Below are positions 10,431 through 23,003 of a stretch of DNA of 64,000 nt, piece after piece. Source of the DNA: Epiperipatus broadwayi (taxonomy: Eukaryota > Onychophora > Udeonychophora > Euonychophora > Peripatidae); the NCBI GenBank assembly GCA_028023455.1, contig JAQFVV010012395.1, forward strand, positions 1,118,001 to 1,182,000, given 5' to 3'. Below the pieces are notes generated by a model, which was given only the letters and a program-made list of their open reading frames with translations, was not told where the DNA came from and made no database searches. How positions within the stretch are numbered: the stretch's first letter is position 1; each line of letters begins with the position of its first letter. The translations under genes and the position numbers were made by a program.

Positions 10431-11684
10431 AAGATTCTGCAAAGCATATGACTGGAGTCATATGATGTTTTTTAGTTTTGAAGATATTTAAAATTCTAAA
10501 CTAATAAACACTCTTCTGAGAAAATGTTCAGAGGGTCGGGATACAATATTATATATTCTGAATTCAACATGAACTCAGTATAGCTATTAGTTAAATAAGA
10601 ATCACCAATGTGCATATTAAATAAATATAATCGCTTTATAAATAATAATAATTAAATAGTTTACTGACTGGGAGTTCATAAGAAATTAAAGCATTGGAAG
10701 TAATAATAGAGGTAAGCAGTAATATATAGACTTTAGGTTCTAGATTTTGCCAAACTACATTATACCAAATAATGCAGGGTATTCCACTTACTATATAGAT
10801 TCATTTGTGTGTGTGTGTGTATATATGTAAAATTCCACAACTAAAAATAATAAAGAAAAAAAAAAGGGAAATGATTTTAAAAGAGAGAAAAACAGAAGAA
10901 AAACAAATTTAATTTTCTGTAATACAATATTATAAACAAAATTAAGTGCAAAAAAAGAGAAAAGATTTCAAATGTCAGAAAAGTAGTTGTGATCTGCTCT
11001 TTCTTCTCCTTTTCACACATTGTGTCAGAATCCAATGAACTTTGAAAAAGGATAAAATTACACATCTTTCATCACTACAGAATATTAAAAATTAATAAAA
11101 AATAAAAACACACATTTTTAAAAAGTAGAAGCAAAAAAAAGTGAGGAAAAAATAAAATTTTGTTATTCTTTTAGGAAGATGACATTTATTAGGACACTTC
11201 TTTAACTTTCAGTATTCTACCCTTGTCTCAAATATGGCCCAGTAAAACATTATTTTTCTTTTATAGAATGGTGTATACAAGTGCTCTATGCAGATATATT
11301 TCTGATCCTATCGCGATAAATGAAATATACAATATTAGAATCTGACTTGATTGCTTTTAAAATTATATGTTTTGTCTCATATACATTTAAAAAAAAATCT
11401 ATCAAAGTTTACAGAGTTTTAATTTACATTTCACTTCCAGAGTTTAAGTTTGAAAAATTATAAATTTATATGTTAAATTATATGTTCAAAGACATACTGG
11501 CAATTGGGTACAACTAAGAGATATCATTGGTCATTTACCAATGGCAAACCTTTCATTAGTTTAATTTATTCTTTAATATGTATATAACTGAATAGAAAAT
11601 AATTGAAGCTTCCAATGAATTGTATAACGTAAATAAATTCTCCAAAAACCAGTTGATACTAACTGCCTCTTAGCATTTGTTCAA
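10431..11684. other. AT-rich stretch, nothing recognised
   Basis: No supported gene. A GT microsatellite lies at about 10807-10822, and an A-rich, low-complexity tract at 10850-11160. Confidence 0.5.
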
Positions 11685-11708
11685 ATATCATCATCATCAT
11701 CATCATCA

Positions 11709-13466
11709 TCAATCATTATCAATCCACTGCAGGATGAAGATCTCTCCAAGTTTAATCCATCTTCTCCGATCTTTAGCTTCTCTTCTCCACAACACCCCTG
11801 CACATTTTCTTATTTCATCCATCCATCTCACATGTGGTCTCTTTCTGGGTCTTTTACAATCTCTTGGAATCCAGTTTAAAATTTCAATTGTCCATCTATT
11901 ATCATCTCTTCTAGCAATATGTCTAGCCCAAATCCATTTCAATCTTTTAATTTTTTCAATAAGGTCAGTAACACCTGTTTGTTGTCTTACCCATACATTG
12001 CATTTTCGATCTCTTCTTGTTACTCCCAACATACATCTCTCCATACTCCTTTGAGTGATCTGAAGTCTCTGTATTGCTCTTCTATTAAGTGTCCAAGTCT
12101 CAGATCCATAAGTAAAAACTGGTAAAACACATTTGTTAAAAACCACCCTTTTCAAACATATAGACATATTTCCTTTTAGTATCAAGTTATTTCTACCAAA
12201 AGCACTCCAACCAAGTTTAATTCTATGATTAATTTCCTCCATTATGTTTCCATCTGTATTAATAATCTGACCAAGGTATTTGTAACTGTTAACTTCTTCT
12301 AATTCTTCATAATCAATCTTTATTTTCATATTTTGAGCAAATCGATTAAACATTACTTTAGTCTTTTTAACATTTATCTTTAGTCCTACTTTTCTACTTT
12401 CATCTGCTAACTCCTGCAACATTTCCTGCAGCTCTGAAGCATTATTTGCAAAAACAACTACATCATCTGCGAAATCTAAATGACTTAAATACTCTCCATT
12501 TACTTTCACTCCTTTAGTTTCCCATTTTAATCCACAAAATACTTCTTGCAGAACTGCTGTAAAGAGTTTTGGAGATATGGAGTCACCTTGTCTTACACCT
12601 TTCTCAATGTTGATTTTTCCAGTATCATTATGTAATCTAATTGTTTCTGTTGCATTTTTATAAATATTCTTTAAAATATGACAATATCCTGGATCTATAC
12701 CTTGATGATCCAATGCTTTAATCACTGAAGAAATGTGTATAGAATCGAATGCCGTTTCATAATCTACAAATCCAAAACATAATGACAACTCATATTCGTT
12801 TGTCCTTTCTATGACTTCTCTCAATACCTGGATATGATCTATTGTAATAAAACCACTTTTAAATCCAGCTTGTTCTCTTGGTTGGTGGAAATCCAAAGTT
12901 CTCTGTAGACGAGTTGTAATTATCTTGGTAAAAATTTTATATAAAACTGATAAAAGGCTGATAGGTCTGTAATTTCTAATATCTTCTTTATCACCTTTTT
13001 TAAATATTAATATTATTACTGCATTTTTCCAATCTTCCGGTACATCTTTATCATTTAGACATTTGGTATATAACTTTGCTAAAATTGTTTCTAATTCTTC
13101 ACCTGCTTCTTTTAATATATCAATTATAATTCCATCATTTCCTGGAGCCTTTCCTTTCTTCATACACTTAATTGCATGTCTCACTTCTTCATTTAAAATT
13201 CTGGGCAATTCGGAAGATGTAATAGATATAGGAGGTACTTGTTCTTTATTACTATATAATTCTTGATAAAAATCTTCTACCAATTTCATGATGTCATCTC
13301 TCTTTTTAGTAATAATTCCATCTTTTTTTCTTATTGCAGATAGAAATTTCCTACCAATACCAAAATTTTGTTTAACATTTTTGAGACTTTTATTTTCTTC
13401 TACAGCTTTCCTTGCTATTTCACAGTTATACTTTCTTATATCATTTTCAACTCTTTTCCGTACCAT
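11709..13466 (-). pseudogene. RTE LINE reverse transcriptase (585 codons)
   Basis: An open stretch of 585 codons covers the RT and C-terminal domains. Landmarks: KGKAPGNDG (about 106-113), RNYRPISLLS (164-173), RT motif A FVDYETAFDSI (233-243), motif B GVRQGDSISPKLF (290-302), motif C FADD (332-335) with both catalytic aspartates, YLGQIINTDG, and the RTE C-terminal block with GSETWTLN, LGVTRRDRK and RWMDEIRKC. The first Met is not the true start: the frame continues the endonuclease ORF across a frameshift near 13470-13500. The protein would reverse transcribe its own mRNA at a nicked site. No inactivating change is seen inside this segment, but the frameshifts upstream prevent a full protein. 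Confidence 0.9.
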
Positions 13467-13503
13467 TTTACAAAATTCGAGATATTCAATTCTTTTTAAT
13501 ACA

Positions 13504-14652
13504 TCATTTTTTGTATATCTTCATATTCCTTCTTTTCTTCATAAATTCTCTAGTCTCAGTAAAAATTTTATTAGTCAATTGCTGCTTTTTTCTACCAGCT
13601 ATGTTTGTTGCAGTTTTTAAAAGTGTATCAGTTATTTTCATATTAATTTCATTCAAATCTGAATCATGTTCAAAATCTCCTAACACTTGAAACCTATTTG
13701 TAAGTTCTAATTTAAATTCATTAGAATGTTTCTGAAGATTAGGAATATCAACTGTAAATATTGTTTTTCTTAATAATTTTTGTCTCTCTAGTTTTACATT
13801 AACACGTAACTTACACCTTACTAATCGATGATCACTTCCTGTGTTAAATTTATTAAGAACATTACAATCTTGAAATAAGTATTTTCTGTTAGTCAAAATA
13901 TAATCCAATTCTGCTGTACCTTCATTTGGCTGCTTCCATGTCCATTTCCTTTTAACATTTTTCTCAAAAAATGAATTCATAATATAAAGTTTTTCTTTTT
14001 CTGCAAACTCCACAAATCTATGTCCTCTCTCATTTCTATTACCATAACCAAAATTACCTACAGCAATTTCATCTTTCATTTGTCTACCAATTCTAGCATT
14101 AAAGTCTCCCATAACAATTTTAAAATGCTGTTTACTCTGATCAAAAGCCTTTTGTACATCCATATAAAAATCTTCTAAACTACTTCATCACTATGAGAAC
14201 TTGTTGGGGCATAAACCTGAATTATCTGCATTTGGTATCTGCTATTAAGTTGTATAACTAATCTTGCCACTCTGTCCGATACATCGTCAATCTCCACAAT
14301 ATTGTTCTTCCACTTTTTATTTATAATGAATCCTACTTTACTTGTATTTCCAATATGTGTGCCTTTATAATAGAGTATATGACCACTTTTTAAATCAATT
14401 GTTTCTTCTCCTTTTCTTCTAACTTCACAAAGTCCAATAATGTCCCATTTAATATAAGACAGTTCTTCTTCTAATTCTTGCAATCTTCCTTCACTTGAAA
14501 GTGATCTGCAGTTGTAAGTACCTAAATAAAAAGTCGTCATCAAATGGCAGCCTGGGTCCGCAATCAGGGGATTCTTAGCACCTTCCGCTGCTTTGGTTAG
14601 TGACTTTACAGCCTCCTGGGAATAAGGGCCATGCTTTATTTTTGTCTGTCAT
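13504..14652 (-). pseudogene. RTE LINE apurinic-like endonuclease, frameshifted
   Basis: Two frames (14652-14175 and 14163-13504) together give an exonuclease-endonuclease-phosphatase domain: GTYNCRSL, DIIGLCEVRRKGE (metal-binding Glu), IQVYAPT, VMGDFNARIG (catalytic Asp-Asn), ELDYILTNR and GSDHRLVRCKL (catalytic Asp-His). This domain nicks the target DNA for reverse transcription. The frame is open upstream of the first internal ATG to about 14652, giving GPYSQEAVKSLTKAAEG, so the true N-terminus probably lies there. A frameshift between 14175 and 14163 separates the halves, and another before 13504 separates this part from the RT. Confidence 0.85.
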
Positions 14653-14956
14653 AATTGTATATATGTATTGGAAAAATATTTATCATTTACACAAACATTC
14701 ATTTTGCCTTATCAGGCACTGAGAAGAAAGACCATGGTGTTTCTTGATCTTAAACTCAGAGGTAAAAAGCCAATAAACTCACCATGCTGGCTAATGCGTG
14801 TTGGTGAGCAGCCCATTCATGTTCGTATACTATATGAATAATCACATAGTAATAACAGCTGCAACGACAAGAACGTATGGAGTGGACATTAGGAATTTGC
14901 CCTCGGTTCCTTTAAGGCCTCCAAGAGGAATCAAAGGGTCTCCTTTCAGTTAATAG

Positions 14957-15209
14957 CAGAATTTTAAATGAGGGAGTGAATTTGATCTGTTGATTATATA
15001 TATTCATAGAATAAATGATAAGAATCACCACTTAAAATAATCGGAGGATCAAAGTCAAATTTTAATTTAAACAACCTCTAGTTCTCATTTCCTACTTAGA
15101 GGTTGTTTAAACTAAAGATTAGCTTTGATCAGCTGAATATTTAAATGATGATTCTTATTGTTTATTCTATATATAATCATGAATTCATTTCTGCATTTAA
15201 AATTATGAA
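14957..15209. repeat. Fold-back (MITE-like) element
   Basis: Imperfect inverted arms of about 120 bp (14957-15080 and 15097-15209) surround a 16-bp loop. The innermost match is acaacctcta/tagaggttgt. It abuts the 5' end of the RTE LINE. There is no coding capacity, and no convincing target duplication was seen. Confidence 0.6.
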
Positions 15210-15760
15210 AATAAACTAAGCATATATAAGAACAAATGCTAAAAGAAAAATGGCGTCATCTATCTGGTGAAGAATTTATTTAACATTATAAAACTTATTG
15301 GAAGCTTCAGTTATTACTTCCTGTTCAGTTAATATAATCTGAGTTATTTATTATTTATGTATAAGATTATTAAGTATTTACAAGTAATTAAAAAATCACT
15401 TTTGTTCAGCATGCTGAAGTATTTTTTAATAATGTCTAGATTAAATAAACATTTTGGTTTATCAGAAATAAACTGTAAACTGAATATCACTAGAGACACT
15501 TTTATGTGTAATTCATTATTGTTCTTATGTGAATTGCCTCATTTTCCTATTAGCTAAATATTATATGTTATACACACAATTGCTTTAACTTAAGATCATT
15601 CTCAGATATTTGTATAAGAATTATAAGTTTCAAATTAATTAAATTCTAATTCCATGAAACAATAATGCATAACACAAAATGTACCCCGAAAGTATATAAT
15701 AGTTACAAAAAAAATTTCCATAGACTTTTTTTTTACTCTACAGCATTCAAAAAGATTGTG
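15210..15760. other. AT-rich stretch, nothing recognised
   Basis: No element or gene supported. The open frame at 15357-15557 has no recognisable motif. Confidence 0.45.
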
Positions 15761-15830
15761 CATCTGAGCAGTGCCGCCCTTTGGATTTTGAGGCCCTGGG
15801 CACAAATTTGGAGTGTGGCCCCCAGTAAAT
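15761..15830. repeat. GC-rich island resembling a DNA-transposon end
   Basis: A 70-bp block starting 'cagtgccgccctttggat' and continuing with 'ttgaggccctgggc' stands out sharply from its AT-rich surroundings. CAGTG starts are common in hAT termini, and similar blocks occur at ends of animal DNA transposons. The second terminus was not found, so this is tentative. Confidence 0.35.
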
Positions 15831-16279
15831 AAAAAAGTGAATAAATAAATAAAATCTTGAATAAAATTTGAATTTAGGGTTCTGAACATTTGGCTTAATA
15901 AAAAATAAAAAAAAGGTTGTTGAGCTAAAAGTTCTTTAAATTTTTGGTGTTTAAAAAAAGGCAGGATAATTTAATAAAATATTTATTTTCAAACTATGCT
16001 ATGTGAATGCCATTTCATTCCTTAAACAACAAACCATATGATAAATAAATAAATTCATTATGCCGTCTTGTCTATATTACTAAAAAAAATTAATATTTTT
16101 TTTCCAGTAATATGATTTATTTTGTTACTTTACAACACAAATTGCACTAAACATTATATTATTTAGTTTTGTACTTTAATTTGCCCTTTTAATATGAAGC
16201 ATATGATAGGAAAAAAATTGTAATACAAATTTTAAATAAATAAATAAAAGGAAGAAATAAAATATTATAAGTAAATGTT

Positions 16280-16720
16280 GGCTCCTGCTGACAATATGAA
16301 ACACATCCATAAAATGGTCACTCATTTGATTGGTTTACTAGACTCTTCAATGGTACATTCATGAATAAGATAGAGGCTATGCATTTCATTGCAGGTCATC
16401 CTTTTACTCTTTTATCAAAAACCTCTCCAAACAGCATTATATATTTTTCATGAGTTAAAGTCACTCATAATAAGATTAAATAAAACACTTTCATTTGTGT
16501 TTCAAGTGAAATTTAAGTTCTAATTTGACGAAAATCCTTTACCAAAAAATTTAATTCAAATTCTAATTTCTAAGTGCTCAGCATATGAAATACAAGAGTT
16601 GGAAAATTCATTTTTAAATATGCAGTTATGTCCTTAGTATTTAAAGATTTTCTCCAGATTTCAATATTTGACATAAATTTTTTGAATGTTAGATTTTTTA
16701 TTACTTGTGTAAAAAAATAA
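16280..16720 (-). pseudogene. Possible hAT transposase remnant
   Basis: Minus-strand pieces such as IEIWRKSLNTKDI and, in a shifted frame, SYAEHLEI and VKDFRQI resemble the region of BED-type hAT transposases that reads LWE.QL...D...FP followed by Y...L..L...F..RF.DF. The frames are heavily broken. It is weaker than the hAT remnants at 34.4 and 62.3 kb. Confidence 0.35.
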
Positions 16721-18589
16721 TATTTACTAAGTTATTTTAATAAACAAAAATCATTTCACAATAACACACACACACACAAATATAAAATATTTCTCAAACG
16801 TTCACTTTTTTTTTTTTGAGCATACTGTTATTTGTACAAAAAAAAATGTAAAAATTCCCAAGATACATTTTGAGTGAATCACTCTTGTCAATTGGCCCAA
16901 ATCAATTCCATATCTTAATGTACATTACCAGGTATCTTTATTTATGCAATGTTTCAATTTACAAACTTCACGTTAATAACACATACTTGGGATATTGTAC
17001 ATTGAATTGTTAATAAATATAGGTATTTTTAACTTTACTTAATGATAAATATAGATTTTCATAAAGCAATGTATATTTTATAAGATAGTCTGAAGACATT
17101 TTTATTATATTTAGTAAGAGTAAAATAATTAATTAATTTCTATAAGTTTTAAATATGAAACAACTTATACACTTTAGTATATGAATTCAAAACAATAAGG
17201 AATATACTTGCTATGTTCAAAAAGTCTTCATTTGATATAATTCAACAAAAAAATAGATTGCAGTGTTATAATTTTATTTTCAAATATAGCTTTTCACAAT
17301 TGCAGATATTCAAAACATTTTTCATATTATATCCCAGGTTTAAATATTGATCAATATATTTTTCTTAAGCATTGAATGTTATATATCAGATATTTATTTA
17401 GTTCCTTTCATTTTGTTGCTATGTTTCTTCCTGACAAGAAAAATCTGATTATATATAAAATAGGGGGCGCTACTGTCTATTGAGAAAAGAAAGTTTGATA
17501 AATTATGGGTTGCTTGATTAAATAACTGAATGAAAATTAATCATTTTTATGTACTTTAAGAACTGTTTGTTGCAATAAATTCAAGGTATATCAAATATAT
17601 GCAGATATGTAAATCTATACAATTGTTAGCTACAACTCCTCTCCCCCTTCCCTTTTTGTTTGCTTTCTTTTTTTTAAACTTGTTGTATTGAACTTAGTAC
17701 ATCTGCTTGTTGTGCCTGTGAACTACAATTCAAGTCCAGATATAATTTTTTTAAGTATCTGAGATTATTTTAAACAAGATTAAGACCTTTTAAAATAATT
17801 TAATCCATTAGTCATCCAATATTGGTCAGTAATTGAGTCATTATTTATTCATAACTAAAGAATAAAGTTCCAAGATAATATGCTTTGTTAGAAGATTGTA
17901 AAATAGACCCCAATTGCAATATAATGCAATATTCATCCCTATTGTAGAAGGTATCATGCAATTCCAGATACTGATCCCATGATTTACCATTAACTTTAAG
18001 CCATATTTACTAGTTAACTCATTTGCTAGAGTCAAATAATGAAGTTGAACAAAGCAAAAATGATAATTATGACAGATAAAATTTAAAGCAAATTTGAAAG
18101 AAAATGAAAATGGCTGAAGTTATATGATTAAGATCCATATTAAGCACATTCATTAATAAACCTAAAAGCAAATATGAATGATTTTAAATATTTAGACAGG
18201 CATAGACAATGATGAAAAAAACGAGAAAGAAATAAAAAATCTACTGGTTGAATGACCTTTAATAAATAATAAAAATAATAATAAAAACATTAAATCTAGA
18301 ATTAAGAAACTTGTTAAATGTAAGACATTTTAAAAATACAGCACAAACATGATAAGCCAAATGTACTAAAACATCATGTGGAACCACTTAGTGACTTATA
18401 TCAGTAATCCTATATTAATTAGACTTTATTTTTAAAATGATACATTTTTAAACAGTCAAAATAAAAAAATTTATAAGTGTCTCATTAATTACTATATATG
18501 CATTGTGTGTTGCTTAATGGTTTGATATTATAAGAAAAAATATAACTAATCTGAAAACTATCACTAATTGTCACAAATTTTGATGTAAT
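16721..18589. other. AT-rich stretch, nothing recognised
   Basis: An AC microsatellite at about 16767-16780, poly-T/poly-A tracts and scattered AT-rich sequence. No gene supported. Confidence 0.5.
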
Positions 18590-18594
18590 CTGCA

Positions 18595-18720
18595 TTTAGC
18601 ACAATAACAGAATGAGGGATCCATGAGCTGAAGATTCCTAGATTGAATCTCACTTGTCATTCAAACATCATGAGTCATCCCAAGCAACTAAAAATCTGGT
18701 TACGTTTTCAAATAAATTTT
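18595..18720 (+). repeat. tRNA-derived SINE-like remnant
   Basis: The segment 'gatccatgagctgaag' followed by the B-box-like 'agattgaatctc' resembles the block at 60.05-60.12 kb. The shared order suggests an old SINE family. No acceptor stem, tail or target duplication can be defined. Confidence 0.35.
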
Positions 18721-20335
18721 GTAATTATCTCTATTATCATTTTAATTAAGTAATGTAGTAACTTGCTTAGTTCATTATGGGATCATATAAAGAAATTGGA
18801 TAAATATTGAAACATCAGATCTAAAATACCAATAATATGTAATTGAAAATTTTGGATAAGATTTCACAATGGTAATTATTATTTCTTAAGCTTAAAAAAA
18901 ATCTTATGAAGTTGAATTTATTTCTTTAAAAAAAAATCAATAAAATACAGAAGTGAAAATAAAAATCTTTGGAATTTTTTTGGAGTTATTATTTGAGAAT
19001 TTTAATGAAGTAAAGAGTTCATTAGGATGTAAATTTAAAATGATTCTAAAATAAATTATTTTAAGGGTGTGTCAAATAATGACAAATCACTATGAATAAT
19101 AATCAAGTATTCCCATTTGATTATAGTACCCTATTACCTCAGTTGTCCTTAATTAGAGAGATTTTAATATACACAAAGAACAGAGACATTAGAGTAAATG
19201 TTGAATATTTTGTTAAAAGTTGATGAAGTCATAATTGTTTTCCATGCAAATTCTCTTTAATTAAAACAAACTAAATCTGATATAAAAGCAAGTATATCCA
19301 AAGCAAATTGATCACTCAGTTCTATATAGCAAAAACACGTGCGCGCGCACACACAGAACGTTCTTGCCGTATATTTTATATTAGTAAAAAAAATTATCAT
19401 AAAAAAAATCTTGCTTTGTAAAATCATCAGTATTATTTTTATTTTAGAAATAAGTTTTTCTTCCCATAACGTATTTCATATCTCGGTGTATCCGACGAAC
19501 GCATCAGTAACAACTTTTTTAAAATCTCTTCCTGGTAAAGATAAGAGAGGAAAAACTTGACAGTTCCTAGTTATTAATAAGCAAACATCTTCATAAACGA
19601 ATTGCAATTCATAGAGAGATTATGAGTTGAAAGGTTATAAAACAAACACGACATTTCTCCAGACTTATGGTGGCTTCAGAATAAATAGTTATGAAAAGCA
19701 GCTGCAGTACCCGCCCTTCAATATGGCCCTGCCCTCTTAGGCTAACAAAAGACAGTCAACATCTTCAAAACTAACACAGAACCTGTTCAAACTGGAATCC
19801 GATATAGCAGTTGTAAGAATTAGATAGATCAACTAGCTATATATATATATTAAATACATGGTTTACTGCACATACATTTGCGCACGCATACTTAATTTTT
19901 TTTTCTAAACATTCTAAAAATAAAAAAAGTATATCAAAATTTTGGACCGAAACGGCTTTGTATAGAGATATAATATGTTTCTGTATATATGTTTGATAAA
20001 TATTTGGTAGCTTGATATATAGAATTAGTTTGTTAAATTCTGAGATTAAAAAGATATACTAATCCAGTAAGTGCTTCTTAAAGTAATATTAAAATTTTTA
20101 GAGGTTATAGAAAATGTAAAAAATAAAATGCTAATAAGATTAAATATTTTTTCTTGAAAAAGAACTGGTTATAGGCTATTACAGTTTTCCCCTTGCATTT
20201 GAGTTTGAGAGCGTCGTGAGTGTAATATTTAAAATCCGAATTACTATTAGTTATCTGTTTTGGACAATACTATATATAATCTCAGGGATAAAAAAAATAA
20301 GTATAACAAGTCCAGTGTTAATCTACTTCACATCA
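18721..20335. other. AT-rich stretch, nothing recognised
   Basis: No gene supported. A short GC/AC alternating tract (cgtgcgcgcgcacacaca) lies at about 19336-19355. Confidence 0.5.
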
Positions 20336-20339
20336 TAGT

Positions 20340-21030
20340 CTTAAATCACTAAACACCACATGATCATAGTCTTATGATAGTTAAAAGTATCAGTTCACTT
20401 TTTAAGATTCTGAGCTTCATTGATGTAATTCATTGATAGCTTAAGAACATTAATAGTAGAGATGATCACATGAGAACTGAAGATAGTCAGATGAGTGTTG
20501 ATGCACTGATTGCAAAACCCCTTAAACTCAAGACACTTTTATCACAGTTTACCATCCTTTGCATTCCGCTGCTATTTTCTAAAAGTAAAGGCTAAATTAT
20601 CCATCTGATAAATCCAGGCCTCCTTGGAAATCCCTATCAAATGGCTAAATTATTACTGAATGTGTTGATGAATGCTGCTTTATCTAAAATTCCATCTTCC
20701 CATAATACATTTAATCAAGAATTTGTGCTTATCAATAAACTATTTTTCCAGAACTGTACAAATATACAAGCAAAATTCAGCTTTATATTAACTTTAGTGT
20801 GAAAACCTTCCAATGGAGTGTGACAACATTTTTTCACATCTAATCCACCTTATGACCTCTCTGAGGAGTGCCAAAGCCCGAAACCATGGTCAAAGGTTGG
20901 GGGGGGTCCTGACAGATATTTTAAATGCTTTCTCTGGCTAACCATTTATCACAAAGCTTGTTGAGCAATTGGCAATGCTCATTGTTTATATCTTATAAGC
21001 TTAAGAGAATGGGGGTCATGTGATCAATGA
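20340..21030 (+). repeat. Hammerhead-bearing dispersed repeat, single copy
   Basis: It is bounded by 'aaacaccacatgatca' near 20350 and the inverted 'tcatgtgatca' near 21015, a motif pair also seen at the ends of the 466-bp family. It contains the hammerhead motif at 20855-20897 and no ORF. The interior does not match the 414- or 466-bp units by eye, so it appears to be a third family. Limits are approximate. Confidence 0.45.
20855..20897 (+). ncRNA. Hammerhead ribozyme motif
   Basis: Stem I pairs ACCTCT with AAAGGT (five of six). The core is CTGAGGA at 20861. Stem II GTGC-CAAA-GCCC has one mismatch. GAAA is at 20880-20883, and the very short stem III is A-CC/GG-T closed by two bases. It ends at C20891, the predicted cleavage position. 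All conserved core bases of a hammerhead are present. Minimal stem III is typical of PLE-linked hammerheads. Self-cleavage is predicted from sequence only. Confidence 0.7.
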
Positions 21031-21921
21031 CTCTATTTTTTTATTTGACTATTTAAGATTCTTAAATTTTATTTTTTGTAAAAAAACAACAATAACAACC
21101 CTAACATAAGCCATTTAGTAACTAAGCTAATATTTTATTGCTGAATCAAACAGCATATGTAAATGTACACAGAACATAAATCATTTCCTCTTTCTCTAAG
21201 TTGGGAAACAGATTTGCATGTTCAAAATATCATCAGCATTTAGATTTCTGGAATAATATGGACAGGTGATAGGATCAAGGATTTTAAACAAAATTGTCTA
21301 ATCCTATTTAGTAATTTTTTTTACTGTATTTGAATGTATACATATCATGCTTGATATAGACTAAAGAACTCCCCTTCCCCCATTTTCTCTTTTTCTTTCA
21401 AATATTCATATAAATTGAAATTAAAAATTTTCCGGTTTTGAACATAAAAGTTTATATAAATGTATTATTTATGTAGATATTCTAATTAATCTACAACCAT
21501 TATACACTAATAATCTAATATTTATGAAAAAAAATAAAAGATTAAGAAATATAAAATTTTACATACTGTTCAATTTGAATGCCCACTTTGATCATAAGAA
21601 TACTCCTTTAACTCTATTGATAAAACCAAATATTAAAAAATCAAAAACCATCCCTAAGTATGTGCTATTTATTAAATAGATTCATTAAAATTGACTTATA
21701 TTTATTAATTTATTGGTTATAAAAATGCAAGCAGAAAACTATGGATTGATTCTGTAATCTTATGTTGTAGTTTATTTTTCCAGGATCAACTCCATTATTG
21801 AACACCAGAATATTAAATATCCAAAAATGTTTCCTGAGATCTATGACATACATTTGAAAATATTCATTAAAATGATTTATTGGTTTCCAACTTATAAGGT
21901 TACTGGCACATGAATTTCACT
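21031..21921. other. AT-rich stretch, nothing recognised
   Basis: No gene or repeat element recognised between the two hammerhead-bearing regions. Confidence 0.5.
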
Positions 21922-21963
21922 AGCTGATTTCAAGCTGATTTGCTCTCATCAGTGAAGGGATAG
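21922..21963 (-). ncRNA. Truncated hammerhead motif at array edge
   Basis: The core boxes CTGATGA and GAAA and stem II are present on the minus strand. The sequence ends inside stem III, so the cleavage base and the 3' strand of stem I are missing. Confidence 0.6.
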
Positions 21964-22325
21964 GAGTTAGAAACTAGACCTAAATATTAACTCCAAGCGT
22001 TTATGCAAAACGTTTCTATCAGTTTGCAAGCACGAATATTTTAGACACCTAAATGTCTTCAAACTCAGCCTATCAAACTAGATAGCTATGTGGGTCAGAT
22101 ATCAGTTCAGTTTCTCCACATAATCAAAGCTTCTGCAATCTATATCATTGCAAGAAAACTTTAAAGGTACATTTATGAAAAACAAAACAAGTTTTATATA
22201 CGTAAAAACCTGCTATCGCTTGTATTAATGATCAATAGATGGAGCTTTACCAAGACCTCCAAACAAGCGTATTTGTTTACATAAATATCAGAGTCAATAT
22301 TCACTGTCTCTTTCATTTTGCTCCA

Positions 22326-22372
22326 CCCTCAGATCAGCTGATTTCAAGCTGATTTGCTCTCATCAGTGAAGG
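22326..22372 (-). ncRNA. Hammerhead ribozyme motif, 414-bp family
   Basis: On the minus strand: CCTTCA, CTGATGA, stem II GAGC-AAATCA-GCTT, GAAA, stem III from ATCAGCTGAT, cleavage C, then TGAGGG, which pairs with CCTTCA (six pairs, one G-U). Predicted cleavage lies between 22332 and 22331. Confidence 0.8.
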
Positions 22373-22542
22373 GATAGGAGTTAGAAACTAGACCTAAATA
22401 TTAACTCCAAGCGTTTATGCAAAACATTTCTATCAGTTTGCAAGCATGAATTTTTTAGACACCTAAATGTCTTCAAACTCAGCATATCAAACTAGATAGC
22501 TATGTGGGTGATATCAGTTCAGTTTCTCCACATAATCAAATT

Positions 22543-22589
22543 CCTTCACTGATGAGAGCAAATCAGCTTGAAATCAGCTGATCTGAGGG
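22543..22589 (+). ncRNA. Hammerhead ribozyme motif, 414-bp family
   Basis: Same fold on the plus strand: CCTTCA at 22543-22548, CTGATGA at 22549, GAAA at 22570, cleavage predicted after C22583 and TGAGGG at 22584-22589. It lies directly at the point where the array changes orientation. Confidence 0.8.
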
Positions 22590-22956
22590 TGGAGCAAAAT
22601 GAAAGAGACAGTGAATATTGACTCTGATGTTTATGTAAACAAATACGCTTGTTTGGAGGTCTTGGTAAAGCTCCATTTATTGATCATTAATACAAGCGAT
22701 AGCAGGTTTTTACGTATATAAAACTTGTTTTGTTTTTCATAAATGTACCTTTAAAGTTTTCTTGCAATGATATAGATTGCAGAAGCTTTGATTATGTGGA
22801 GAAACTGAACTGATATCAGACCCACATAGCTATCTAGTTTGATAGGCTGAGTTTGAAGACATTTAGGTGTCTAAAAAAATCATGCTTGCAAACTGATAGA
22901 AATGTTTTGCATAAACGCATGGAGTTAATATTTAGGTCTAGTTTCTAACTCCTATC

Positions 22957-23003
22957 CCTTCACTGATGAGAGCAAATCAGCTTGAAATCAGCTGATCTGA
23001 GGA
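22957..23003 (+). ncRNA. Hammerhead ribozyme motif, 414-bp family
   Basis: Identical core to the other copies. Stem I ends TGAGGA instead of TGAGGG, losing one terminal pair. Cleavage is predicted after C22997. Confidence 0.78.

Larger units (their letters stand above)
11685..14950 (-). mobile_element. Near full-length RTE-type LINE
   Basis: On the minus strand a 5' leader of about 300 bp is followed by an endonuclease/reverse-transcriptase ORF and a GAT trinucleotide tail (11693-11713 as ATC repeats on the plus strand). RTE elements encode one protein and end in short microsatellite-like tails, both seen here. The ORF is split by two frameshifts but is otherwise well kept, which makes it the youngest-looking LINE in the window. 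The 5' limit is approximate; a fold-back repeat starts at 14957. Fragments of the same family occur at 2.1, 36.0, 53.0 and 58.7 kb. Confidence 0.85.

Noticed and set aside
11677-12054. Plus-strand open frame beginning with a poly-His run
   Set aside because: It is the reverse strand of the RTE LINE tail (GAT repeats) and RT C-terminus.
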